Part shown: in pieces, positions 19,411 through 27,775 of the stretch | Numbering within the stretch: position 1 is the stretch's first letter | Layout: each line of letters starts with the position of its first letter | Source: an uncultured Paraglaciecola sp. | Lineage (GTDB): Bacteria > Pseudomonadota > Gammaproteobacteria > Enterobacterales > Alteromonadaceae | DNA length: 58,682 nucleotides | Direction: 5' to 3' | NCBI RefSeq assembly: GCF_913020055.1 | Contig: NZ_CAJWCF010000010.1 | Location: forward strand, 1-58,682 | Notes under the pieces: model-generated | What the model was told of the DNA's origin: nothing | Database searches by the model: none | What the model saw: only the letters and a program-made list of their open reading frames with translations | Program-made: the position numbers and the translations under genes

Positions 19411-21329
19411 TATGAAATGTCCTCTGGTACCGATATATAACCTTGATATCCATCCGCTCTTAAAGACGTAAAATTTTGCAATTGCTGTTTATTTTCAATA
19501 CCGGTAATGATCACATCGATATTTAAACCATTGGCAACATTGATCAATGCTCTACACATTTCATTACCTTGATCTAACTTCTCATAAAAAGCAAAAGACT
19601 GGTCGAGCTTAATGTAGTGAGGTTGTATTTTTTGAAGATAATCAAGTGATCCCATCTGACGACCGCACTGATCAACACCAATTTTAGCCCCAGACAAACG
19701 TATTATTTCTGTGAGTTTTTGGCACTGCTCGAAAGAACTAATTAAAGCCGATTCTGGCATTTCAAACAGCATTTGATCTGTATGTTTCGATTGTTGAAGA
19801 AACTTAGTCAACCATTGAGCAAACTCAGGCTCCTGTAAACTATCATGGGTTAAGTTAATAGCAACGGGTTGTTTTGTCAGAGCTAATATATTCTGTTGCT
19901 CTATGGTTTCTAACAAACACCTGTCAAGTTGACCGCCTAACGACAACAACTCAATAAAAGGCATAAATTCCGCGGCACTTACAATTATATCGTCAATGTT
20001 TAAGCGACAATACAGCTCTCGTTGAATAATCTCCTCAGAGCGCAAATCACTTACTGTTTGCCATTGAAATTTAAAGTGACTGTTGTTAATTGCGGTTACT
20101 AGTTTAGTACGCCATTGCTCTCTGTTGTATTTTTGAGGTTGCTGGGCATCAATCCAATGGCTGACTTTGCCTTCTTGAAGTGCTTGTTGTAGTGCATTGT
20201 CTGACTGAGATAACAAATCAGAAGGTTGCATATTCTCGATACGCTGGCTTACACCCAAAGCAAATTTAGAATTAGCATTACAACCGGCCTTAGAAATTTC
20301 CTGATTAATTATTCTGATCAGAGTTTGTAAATAGCTTTCAATTTGGTGGTGTTCTGCTTTAGTGAGTAAAAATGCAAACTCGGTATTAGCAATTCTGGCG
20401 ATGACACCTTCGGCAATACTTGGTAACTCAGCCACCATCCTTGCAGACAGTACCTTAATAATTTGATCCCGGCCTTGATAACCATATTTACTATGAATGT
20501 CTTCTAACCAGTCGAATTTAGTTAAAATAAGCCCACCGAATCCAGGCTCATTTAACCAGTTATTAATTTGTGCAGATAAGTACTGACGATTGGGTAACTG
20601 CGAAACCTGATCAATAAGTTTGTCTTCTTTGAGCTCACTTACTTCTTGATCTAAAGTAAGGAACACTTGCTTTAATTGTCCAGACATTGAGTTAATTGCA
20701 GTTACAACGTCTTTTAATTCAGTCGTTTGAGGTAAGTCTATGTCTTGCCCAAAATTACGCTGGCCTAATTGTTTAGCCTGCAGAGCTATGTCGTGTAGTG
20801 GTTTTAAAATACGATTAAGTCTGAACCTGAGCATAAATATACTGATGATAAACAACAATGATAAAATCATGATCGTATCGTTCATGGTCCGCCATAGTTG
20901 CTGGTAACCTAAAGCAGGGTGAGCTTCGACTTCTAGGGTGGCCAATTGCATCCAGCCAGAGGTGATGACACTTTCCTTTTTTTGTACACCAAATACATCC
21001 AAATTAATTAGCCATTGCGGAACACCCTCAATATCCACCGGATTTTCCCACGTTTGTTGCTTGCCATCCGCCAGCCACTTTAAGCTGACTTTACGATAAA
21101 ATCCCCCCTCAAAAATCACATTAATCAGCGTTTCCGCCGATACCACATCTCCTGTTTCGATATGCGGTTGTAGCATTAACCCTAAAGATGTCATGGTGTT
21201 ATTAAGATCAGACTGCATTTGCAAACGCATAAAGTCACGAGTTTGAGTAAACTGAAAATAAACTAAACTGACCATGACCAGTAAAAAAAGTCCGAATAGA
21301 AGTGAGTTTATTTGTCGAAATAGGGTCAT
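19410..21329 (-). CDS. lapD: LapD-type c-di-GMP receptor controlling the adhesin protease
   Basis: A 639-residue inner-membrane protein: membrane segment (about 8-26), periplasmic domain (about 30-150), second membrane segment (about 152-170), HAMP (about 172-225), then degenerate GGDEF and EAL domains. The GGDEF motif is ANTEF (314-318) and the EAL motif is REL (437-439), so both look inactive, as in Pseudomonas LapD, which binds c-di-GMP without turning it over. The periplasmic motif GWMQ with W126 matches the LapD GWxQ loop that holds LapG. In the family, c-di-GMP binding makes the periplasmic domain sequester LapG and so protects the adhesin. It starts 4 nt after lapG and is the last gene of the locus. 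Confidence 0.92.
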   Translation of the reverse strand: MTLFRQINSLLFGLFLLVMVSLVYFQFTQTRDFMRLQMQSDLNNTMTSLGLMLQPHIETGDVVSAETLINVIFEGGFYRKVSLKWLADGKQQTWENPVDIEGVPQWLINLDVFGVQKKESVITSGWMQLATLEVEAHPALGYQQLWRTMNDTIMILSLLFIISIFMLRFRLNRILKPLHDIALQAKQLGQRNFGQDIDLPQTTELKDVVTAINSMSGQLKQVFLTLDQEVSELKEDKLIDQVSQLPNRQYLSAQINNWLNEPGFGGLILTKFDWLEDIHSKYGYQGRDQIIKVLSARMVAELPSIAEGVIARIANTEFAFLLTKAEHHQIESYLQTLIRIINQEISKAGCNANSKFALGVSQRIENMQPSDLLSQSDNALQQALQEGKVSHWIDAQQPQKYNREQWRTKLVTAINNSHFKFQWQTVSDLRSEEIIQRELYCRLNIDDIIVSAAEFMPFIELLSLGGQLDRCLLETIEQQNILALTKQPVAINLTHDSLQEPEFAQWLTKFLQQSKHTDQMLFEMPESALISSFEQCQKLTEIIRLSGAKIGVDQCGRQMGSLDYLQKIQPHYIKLDQSFAFYEKLDQGNEMCRALINVANGLNIDVIITGIENKQQLQNFTSLRADGYQGYISVPEDIS

Positions 21330-21333
21330 TGCT

Positions 21334-22044
21334 TTAAAACTCCAATTTAATCTTGGGTTGTTTGAGTTTTGCCGTGTTTATCCGCTGACGCAAATCTTGC
21401 CAGCGCTTAAGACGCGAAGAGGTTCCACTCAAAACACTGCTACCTCTTTCTTTATTTAGCCATAACTGACTACCGTTAAAGCTAAATACAGGAATAAGAT
21501 CGTTACGTTCATTAGCGGGTTTTATATCACCATCTATATTATCTAAAATGAGAGGGATAGAGGCCGGTGTCTCATAGTATGCAAGCACCATATGATATTG
21601 ATTAAGATGCAGGGCTTTGACCATAGTAATTCTCATTTTTTCATCAGCTATACCTAACTCCAACAGAGTAAAATATTTAGCTATTGAGTAGTCTTCGCAA
21701 TCTCCCCCGTTGACACCAATAAACTCAACTGGGGTGGCCCAATAATTATTCACCCCCCATAATTCAATATCGTCAATAAAATGGAATGTATTGAAAAAGC
21801 GATTCACTTTTACTAGATTTTCATTTTCTAACGAACTGGAGTCAGGCACCATTAAATTAAGCCAAGCAGTGCCACGTTTGGCGGCACGGTCGCCATAACT
21901 ATTTTGTAGTGCCTCGATAATTTTTGAGCCATCTAGTACTGTTATGGAATCAGCATAAAGCGCAGACAAAAAGCTCATACTTAGAAATAATATGTGGACT
22001 GGCTTTTTTAATAACATCCTTGTTATAAAAGGGCTGTTCCTCAT
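21334..22044 (-). CDS. lapG: LapG-type periplasmic cysteine protease
   Basis: A 236-residue protein with an N-terminal signal segment (about 15-31) and the transglutaminase-like LapG fold. The triad is C116 (GGDCEDYS), H151 (QYHMVLAY) and D168 (ILDNID). LapG proteins cut the N-terminal retention module of LapA-type adhesins after a TA/AG-type site and need calcium. The likely target in this locus has TAAG at residues 122-125. A GGGAG ribosome-binding site precedes the ATG. The gene sits between the OmpA-type lipoprotein and lapD. Confidence 0.95.
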   Translation of the reverse strand: MRNSPFITRMLLKKPVHILFLSMSFLSALYADSITVLDGSKIIEALQNSYGDRAAKRGTAWLNLMVPDSSSLENENLVKVNRFFNTFHFIDDIELWGVNNYWATPVEFIGVNGGDCEDYSIAKYFTLLELGIADEKMRITMVKALHLNQYHMVLAYYETPASIPLILDNIDGDIKPANERNDLIPVFSFNGSQLWLNKERGSSVLSGTSSRLKRWQDLRQRINTAKLKQPKIKLEF

Positions 22045-22059
22045 ATTACTCCCTATTTA

Positions 22060-22722
22060 TCATTGGACTTGATCAACCGTGTAAATCGTCCAAACCATAT
22101 CATTTACACTCACAGTTTTACTCAATTCAGCCATTATACGGCGATTAGTTTCATGGGCTGTTGCTGTATCTCTAGTATCAGCTAAACGTTCAAAACCGTG
22201 ACCAATAGACGAAACACGGTCTGGGGAGATGTTGAAATCCTTAACCAAAACTGATACTGCAGCTTTTGCTCGGTTTTCTGACAAAATTTGGTTCTGCTTT
22301 GCACTGCCAACTTTACTGGTGTGCCCCTCTATAAACACTTTTAAGTCCTGCTTTTCTTCAAGCATTTCTGCTAATTGCTGAATTACTGGAAACGCTGAAG
22401 GCGGCAAGATGTAAGAGTTATGAGCAAATTTAATATCCACTTTAAGTGGCACAATATACGTAGATACTTTTCCGCAACCGTAGTTATCAATGGTCGCGCC
22501 TAATACCGTATTTGCACATTTTTCCCGAGCTTCAATAACCCCATCCCGATCGAGATCATTTAAATCATGTAACTGTTTAACACTAGGTTCTACCTTAACT
22601 ATGTTATTGCCAGCACAGCCACTAAGCAAGATAGCTCCACACAGTAATAGGGATAATTTTTTTGTTGGAAAGACCTTAAAAAACGACAAATCACTCACTC
22701 TTCTATTAGTGCTCATAATCAT
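22060..22722 (-). CDS. OmpA-domain lipoprotein within the lap operon
   Basis: A 220-residue lipoprotein (lipobox ILLSGC, Cys near residue 36). It has a short thrombospondin-3-like calcium motif (DLDRDGVIEAREKC, about 55-68) and a C-terminal OmpA/Pal-type peptidoglycan-binding domain (about 95-205; IEGHTSKVGSAKQNQ, LSENRAKAAVSVL, SIGHGFERL). It would anchor the outer membrane to the cell wall. The first ATG lies 3 nt after AGGAG; a second ATG (MSTNRR, 22716) has 9-nt spacing and may be the true start. It overlaps lapE by 17 nt, so it is part of the transport operon. It is not a classical Lap component. Confidence 0.9.
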   Translation of the reverse strand: MIMSTNRRVSDLSFFKVFPTKKLSLLLCGAILLSGCAGNNIVKVEPSVKQLHDLNDLDRDGVIEAREKCANTVLGATIDNYGCGKVSTYIVPLKVDIKFAHNSYILPPSAFPVIQQLAEMLEEKQDLKVFIEGHTSKVGSAKQNQILSENRAKAAVSVLVKDFNISPDRVSSIGHGFERLADTRDTATAHETNRRIMAELSKTVSVNDMVWTIYTVDQVQ

Positions 22723-24076
22723 GCTCTCCTTGCCAAGCAGTTGAACGAGTCACCCGCAAAGATTCAAGTAATTGTCCGGTTACATTCAATAATCTGTATC
22801 TGGCAATCAGTTCGTCAAAATTTGCATCTAGATAATCCTTACGTGCCTGAAAGAGTTCGTTTTCTGTATCTAACAAGTCGAGCAAATTTCTTTGTCCCAA
22901 ACTAAATTGTTGTTGATACGCATCTTGAGTGTCTTTTGAAGTGACAACATGTTGTTGAATATATTGTTTTTGTAATCCCAACATTTCATAAGCATTCCAC
23001 GCCAAACGAAAGCTTTCTGTGACTTGACGATGGGCTCGGTAATTTATTTCTTGTGCTTCAGTGGTTTTATAAGCGGCACCTCGTTCTAACGCCACATCTT
23101 TGCCGCCTGAATATAGGTTATAACGCATGCGTAACATCACAGTTAAATCGTTACGATGACCACCAACATCTGAGCCGATTCGATTAAAGCCATCTTCGCC
23201 TGCGAGGTCGTTGTCAACATTCGCTGCCACTTCAAGGGACAATTTAGGATAATAATTTGCTTTAACCGAGCCACTATATGCACGGGCAGCTTGGATATCT
23301 AGCTGGGCAGATTTAATAATTGGGTGACGCTCTATTGCAAACACCAATCCGCTGGTTCTATCAGTTGGTAACATATCAGCATCTGGCACCGGCATGACTA
23401 AATCATCTGGCATAATATTGGTTACGCTAATAAATTCTGCTCGTGCATCTTCATAATTGTTACGGGCGGCAATTAAATTAGAATGGGCGCGGGCTAAACG
23501 ACCGGTTACCTGAGACAGATCCGCTATGCTGCCCATCCCAGAATCGGTACGTTCTTTTATCTGACCGTAAATTTCTTTATGTGAGTCGACGTTCTTTTCA
23601 GACAAAGTCACCAATTGCTGAGTTTTCAAATAATTTAAATAGACCTGGCTAACTGACAAAGCCAAATCTTCAGCGGTACTAATCAAGGTCCACTGTTCTG
23701 CACTGGCCTCAAACTTAGTACGTTTAACTTCGTGACTGGTGAACATTCCATCAAAAAGCATCTGCCTTAAACTGACACCAAATTCACCTCGTCCAAGTTC
23801 TGTTTCACCATCATCAAAACCCAACTCTGATAAACGATTACCTGGCGTGTTGGTATATTCATATCCATACCCAGCGGTAATGTCGACTGTTGGCAAATAT
23901 CCTGCCGTGGCGCGATTAACATCTTCTTCTTTTGATTTGAAACGAGCAAAAGCCTGACGAATATCTGGGTGTGTATCCAAAGAAAGGGCTACGGTCTGTT
24001 CCAAACTTTGTGCATGTAGTCCTTTAACGGACAATGCAAGTAGGCATAATGAGCAGAGTGCTGCTGTTATACGCAT
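22706..24076 (-). CDS. lapE: LapE-type TolC-family outer membrane channel
   Basis: A 456-residue protein with a signal peptide ending near LHAQS (about residue 22) and a TolC/OEP architecture of two repeated helical pairs. Typical features are LSLDTHPDIRQAFARFKS near the N-terminus, NYEDARAEF mid-protein and FSLGQRNLLDLLDTENELFQARKDYL near 400. In a type I secretion system it is the outer-membrane duct joined to LapB/LapC and is where the adhesin retention module is held. It lies 58 nt downstream of lapC and overlaps the OmpA-type lipoprotein gene. Confidence 0.93.
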   Translation of the reverse strand: MRITAALCSLCLLALSVKGLHAQSLEQTVALSLDTHPDIRQAFARFKSKEEDVNRATAGYLPTVDITAGYGYEYTNTPGNRLSELGFDDGETELGRGEFGVSLRQMLFDGMFTSHEVKRTKFEASAEQWTLISTAEDLALSVSQVYLNYLKTQQLVTLSEKNVDSHKEIYGQIKERTDSGMGSIADLSQVTGRLARAHSNLIAARNNYEDARAEFISVTNIMPDDLVMPVPDADMLPTDRTSGLVFAIERHPIIKSAQLDIQAARAYSGSVKANYYPKLSLEVAANVDNDLAGEDGFNRIGSDVGGHRNDLTVMLRMRYNLYSGGKDVALERGAAYKTTEAQEINYRAHRQVTESFRLAWNAYEMLGLQKQYIQQHVVTSKDTQDAYQQQFSLGQRNLLDLLDTENELFQARKDYLDANFDELIARYRLLNVTGQLLESLRVTRSTAWQGEHDYEH

Positions 24077-24134
24077 AGTGATGTACCTTTAGTCACAATA
24101 AACTCCATGTTTTTATTATTTTAGTGAAATTACT

Positions 24135-25508
24135 TTATCGCTCTCTAAGCGCAGCTTCATTAGCCCGCAAAAGTGGATTTAATATATATTCCAAAATCGT
24201 ACGTTTACCTGTTATCACGTCTACGTTTGTCATCATACCCGGGATAATCGGCATTTCTTCTTGGTTTTTGTTTTTAATACTTGAAGCGTCTGTGCGAACT
24301 CGAATCAAGTAGAAACTATTCCCCTCTTCATCTTGCGTTGTATCAGCACTTATATGTTCTACTATACCAGTTAACCCTCCGTACCGGGCAAAATCATACG
24401 CGGTTATTTTAACTATTGCAGGTAATCCTGGGTAAATAAAACCAATATCTCTAGGTTTAATTTTAGCCTCCACCATTAACCTATCTTCCGTAGGGACAAT
24501 TTCTGCTATGGTTTCGCCAGGTTTAATTACGCCACCTAAAGTATTGATATGTATAGTTTTAACCGTACCAACAACGGGCGATAAAATTAGTGCCTTGGTG
24601 ACTTTGTCCTGAGCACTTACTTGAGATTCATTAATACGCGACAGTTTATTTTGTAACTCATTCAGTTTTGCCCTTACCTCATTGCGGTAAGACAACACTG
24701 TTTCGCGACGGTTTAATACAGCTTCTTGTAAGGCTGATTTTAATTGGGGAGTTAACAATCGTACACCATCTAATTGACCTTTGAGATCATTTACGATGCG
24801 CTCTAATTTATACAGTTCTATCTTCGATACTATGCCTTTTTCGGCAAGGGGCGTTGTTAAGGCAAGTTCTTTTTTAGCCAAGGTTAAACTGATGTCTAGG
24901 GTACTTATTTTTGATTCTAGTTCAGTTATTTCCTGCTCTCGTTGTTGTATTTGCTGGCCTTGAATGGCCAACTGATTTATTAAGTTATCCAACCGACCAG
25001 AATATTCTTCTTGTTGTTGTGTCACCATAAATTCGGCATTTAGATTGAGATCTTCTGGGTAAACAGGCACGTTTTTGCTTATCTCAATTTGCAGTTTCCA
25101 ATCGTCATTATTACCCACCAAAATGCTTGATATTTCGGCTCTTAAACGAATAATATTTGCTCTTAAACTGTCGACTTCTTGTTTTTGTTCTGCAAAGTCT
25201 GAACGAAAACGAGTGTCATCAATTCTGGCTATCGGTTGGTCTTTCGTTACCGGCATACCCTCTTCTACGAACCATTGTTGTAACACTCCACCGTCTAAAC
25301 TTTGAATAATCTGCACTTGAGATGAAGGGATCACTTTCCCCATTCCAGAGGTAACCTGATCCAATGCAGAAAAGTAAGCCCAAACAATAAAGCTCACCAG
25401 TAGCCCTGCCATAGACCATATGATTAAACGATGCAAACTGGGTACTTCAGTTAACATGGCGCCATACACGTCATCGGCCATTTCTAAATCTTTCTGGCTA
25501 ACTTTCAT
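24135..25508 (-). CDS. lapC: LapC-type membrane fusion protein (HlyD family)
   Basis: A 457-residue type I secretion adaptor. It has a short cytoplasmic N-terminus, one membrane segment (about 30-46), a biotinyl-lipoyl-like half motif (SLDGGVLQQWFVEEGMPV), a long coiled-coil hairpin (about 90-300) and the HlyD C-terminal beta domain (LILSPVVGTVKTI; KITAYDFARYGGLTG). It bridges the LapB ABC transporter and the LapE channel. Its ATG overlaps the lapB stop by 4 nt (ATGA), so the two are coupled. Confidence 0.95.
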   Translation of the reverse strand: MKVSQKDLEMADDVYGAMLTEVPSLHRLIIWSMAGLLVSFIVWAYFSALDQVTSGMGKVIPSSQVQIIQSLDGGVLQQWFVEEGMPVTKDQPIARIDDTRFRSDFAEQKQEVDSLRANIIRLRAEISSILVGNNDDWKLQIEISKNVPVYPEDLNLNAEFMVTQQQEEYSGRLDNLINQLAIQGQQIQQREQEITELESKISTLDISLTLAKKELALTTPLAEKGIVSKIELYKLERIVNDLKGQLDGVRLLTPQLKSALQEAVLNRRETVLSYRNEVRAKLNELQNKLSRINESQVSAQDKVTKALILSPVVGTVKTIHINTLGGVIKPGETIAEIVPTEDRLMVEAKIKPRDIGFIYPGLPAIVKITAYDFARYGGLTGIVEHISADTTQDEEGNSFYLIRVRTDASSIKNKNQEEMPIIPGMMTNVDVITGKRTILEYILNPLLRANEAALRER

Positions 25509-27679
25509 AGGTTAACCGCCGCTTTGTTCTTACCGTCTTTGAGCTTTTGCAAAACCACGTCTTTGGGACCATCGATCACTAACTTGCCTTTTTCTAAAAC
25601 GATAATCCTATCCACTAAAGACAATAATTCCATTTTGTGAGTAATTAACAATAAAGTGCGATCAGTTGCCGTGGCGCTTATGGATTTAATAAACTGTTGT
25701 TCGGCGCGCGCATCTAAACTGGCTGTTGGTTCATCTAATAACAATATTTGAGGTGCATTTAAGATGGCCCGAGCAAGCGCAATCGATTGACGCTGTCCGC
25801 GAGACAGATTTTTACCACTTTCACCTACCTGTTGATCAAGACCTTGGGTTTCATGATCGGTAAAGGTGTTCACCCCTGATTGTTGCACCGCTCTGATAAG
25901 CTGGTATTCGGTGACTTGTTTGGTACCAAACAAAATATTATCGCGAATAGTGCCATGAAATAAGATGATATCTTGGGGTAAATAACCAATATTTCGCCGT
26001 AGATCACTAGGGTGTATCTGTTGATGATTTAACCCATCAAAACGAATGTTGCCAGATGTTGGTTGATACAAACCCAATAATAATTTGGCTAAGGTGGTTT
26101 TACCTGAACCATTACGTCCTACTATGGCGATTTTTTCACCTGGCTTTATATCTATCGACATAGGCTGCAAAGCAGTATTTTTTGTATCCGGGTAGGTAAA
26201 ACTGACACTTTCAGCACAAATATTGCCGGATAGTTTAGGACGACTAGCGAGGTGGGCTTTGTCTTCAAACTCCCCATCTTGCTCCATTAAACTGTCAAGC
26301 TGCCTTAAGGCACTGATAGTTTGATTAGAACGTGTCATCAAACCAGCGAGCTTAGCTACAGGTGAAATAGCGCGACCGGTTAACATCACTGCCGCTATGA
26401 TCCCGCCCATAGAAATCAGGTTGTCCGATACTCGGTATACACCTAGTACCACCACTCCAATCACCGAAATCTGCATGATAAAACTGGCAAAGTTGACCAC
26501 CGAATTAGTGATCATTTTAGATTTAAGTAACCAAGTAGAAGTGTGACCAATCATTTGTTGCCAGGCATTTTGTACGACGCCTTCGGCACCATTGGCCTTA
26601 ATTGATTCTAACGCACCTAAACACTCAATTAGATGACCATGGCGTAAACTAGAAAATTTATTACTTTCTTCAATTGCGACCCGAAGTTTAGGTTGGGTAA
26701 TAACCGTGTATCCAATAATGAGCAAAGAGGCAACAATCGGAAATAAAGCTAAATCACCAGCCACTAACCAGATACAAAACATAAATAACAAGGCAAAAGG
26801 TAAGTCCACTAAAGCAGTAATGGTAGCCGAAGAGAAAAACTCCCTAACGTTATCAAATTCAGTGATTTGCTTCGCCATACCGCCAATACTGGGCGCACGT
26901 TTTTCTAGTGGAATTCCCACAACCTTGGCAAACAATTTGGAGGACACTTCTATATCAACTTTCTTCCCTGCAACGTCAATTAAATAGCCGCGCAATTGTT
27001 TCAAAATAAAGTCAAATATATACGCCACACCCGCGCCAATGGCTAAAACCCACAAGGATTCAAAGGCTAAATTAGGCACTACTTTATCGTAGATATTCAT
27101 CACAAAGAGTGGCGAAACCAGAGCAAAGATATTCACCATAATAGACGCGATGATCACATCTCGGTATATAGGTGTCGCACTTTTAACATGTTGCCATAAC
27201 CAATGTTTTTTCGAGTCATTGATATACACATCAAAATTTCTGTCACCACGGTATTGCTGCTTGATAAGAAACAAATACCCAACAAAATTAGATTCAAGTT
27301 CTTCAATTGAAAGTTGTTCTTCCCCGCCAGTTTCAGGCAAGGTGACAATGGCCTTGTTTTCTTCTAGGTTGAGCTCTTGCAAGACACAGGCGTTTTTGTC
27401 TTTGAGCATCAAAACACAAGGCAACAGCATAGAAGGTAATTCGTTTAAACCCTTTCGAACTAGCTTGGCACTCAGTCCGGCCCTAGATGCTGCTTGAGGT
27501 AATAGTTCTGGAGTCAGTTGACTGCCAGTAAGAGGAAGTCCTGCTGTTAACGCTTCGGCAGAACAAGGATCGCCAAAGTGTTCGGTTAATAACACTAAAC
27601 TATCTAATAAAGGATCTGAAGTTAAACGCTGCGATGCGTTTATAGTCCACTGAGTAGAGGGTTGATCCGAGGATTGCAC
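25505..27679 (-). CDS. lapB: LapB-type type I secretion ABC transporter
   Basis: A 724-residue ABC exporter. The N-terminal C39-like domain (about 15-150) lacks the peptidase cysteine, as in LapB/HlyB-type transporters where it binds substrate. The membrane domain (about 170-450) is followed by the ATPase domain with Walker A GRNGSGKTT (near 519), signature LSRGQRQS (near 623) and Walker B ILLLDEPTAS (near 648). It would export the adjacent adhesin in one step. The start is GTG; an AAGGA lies about 12 nt upstream, so initiation may be weak. It follows the adhesin gene after 96 nt that hold an inverted repeat. Confidence 0.95.
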   Translation of the reverse strand: MQSSDQPSTQWTINASQRLTSDPLLDSLVLLTEHFGDPCSAEALTAGLPLTGSQLTPELLPQAASRAGLSAKLVRKGLNELPSMLLPCVLMLKDKNACVLQELNLEENKAIVTLPETGGEEQLSIEELESNFVGYLFLIKQQYRGDRNFDVYINDSKKHWLWQHVKSATPIYRDVIIASIMVNIFALVSPLFVMNIYDKVVPNLAFESLWVLAIGAGVAYIFDFILKQLRGYLIDVAGKKVDIEVSSKLFAKVVGIPLEKRAPSIGGMAKQITEFDNVREFFSSATITALVDLPFALLFMFCIWLVAGDLALFPIVASLLIIGYTVITQPKLRVAIEESNKFSSLRHGHLIECLGALESIKANGAEGVVQNAWQQMIGHTSTWLLKSKMITNSVVNFASFIMQISVIGVVVLGVYRVSDNLISMGGIIAAVMLTGRAISPVAKLAGLMTRSNQTISALRQLDSLMEQDGEFEDKAHLASRPKLSGNICAESVSFTYPDTKNTALQPMSIDIKPGEKIAIVGRNGSGKTTLAKLLLGLYQPTSGNIRFDGLNHQQIHPSDLRRNIGYLPQDIILFHGTIRDNILFGTKQVTEYQLIRAVQQSGVNTFTDHETQGLDQQVGESGKNLSRGQRQSIALARAILNAPQILLLDEPTASLDARAEQQFIKSISATATDRTLLLITHKMELLSLVDRIIVLEKGKLVIDGPKDVVLQKLKDGKNKAAVNL

Positions 27680-27714
27680 GTAGTTTTAGATTCCTTAAAA
27701 CAAAACACATCAAA

Positions 27715-27749
27715 CATAACACAATCCATAAAAATATGACTGTGTTATG
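27715..27749 (-). terminator. Hairpin between adhesin gene and lapB (possible attenuator)
   Basis: CATAACACA (27715-27723) and TGTGTTATG (27741-27749) form a 9-bp stem, extendable by two pairs past a mismatch. On the - strand it lies just after the adhesin stop and is followed by a T-rich stretch. It could let some transcription stop after the adhesin while part continues into lapBC. Confidence 0.45.
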
Positions 27750-27775
27750 CAAAATTGCACGCTAAAAGAATCTTA

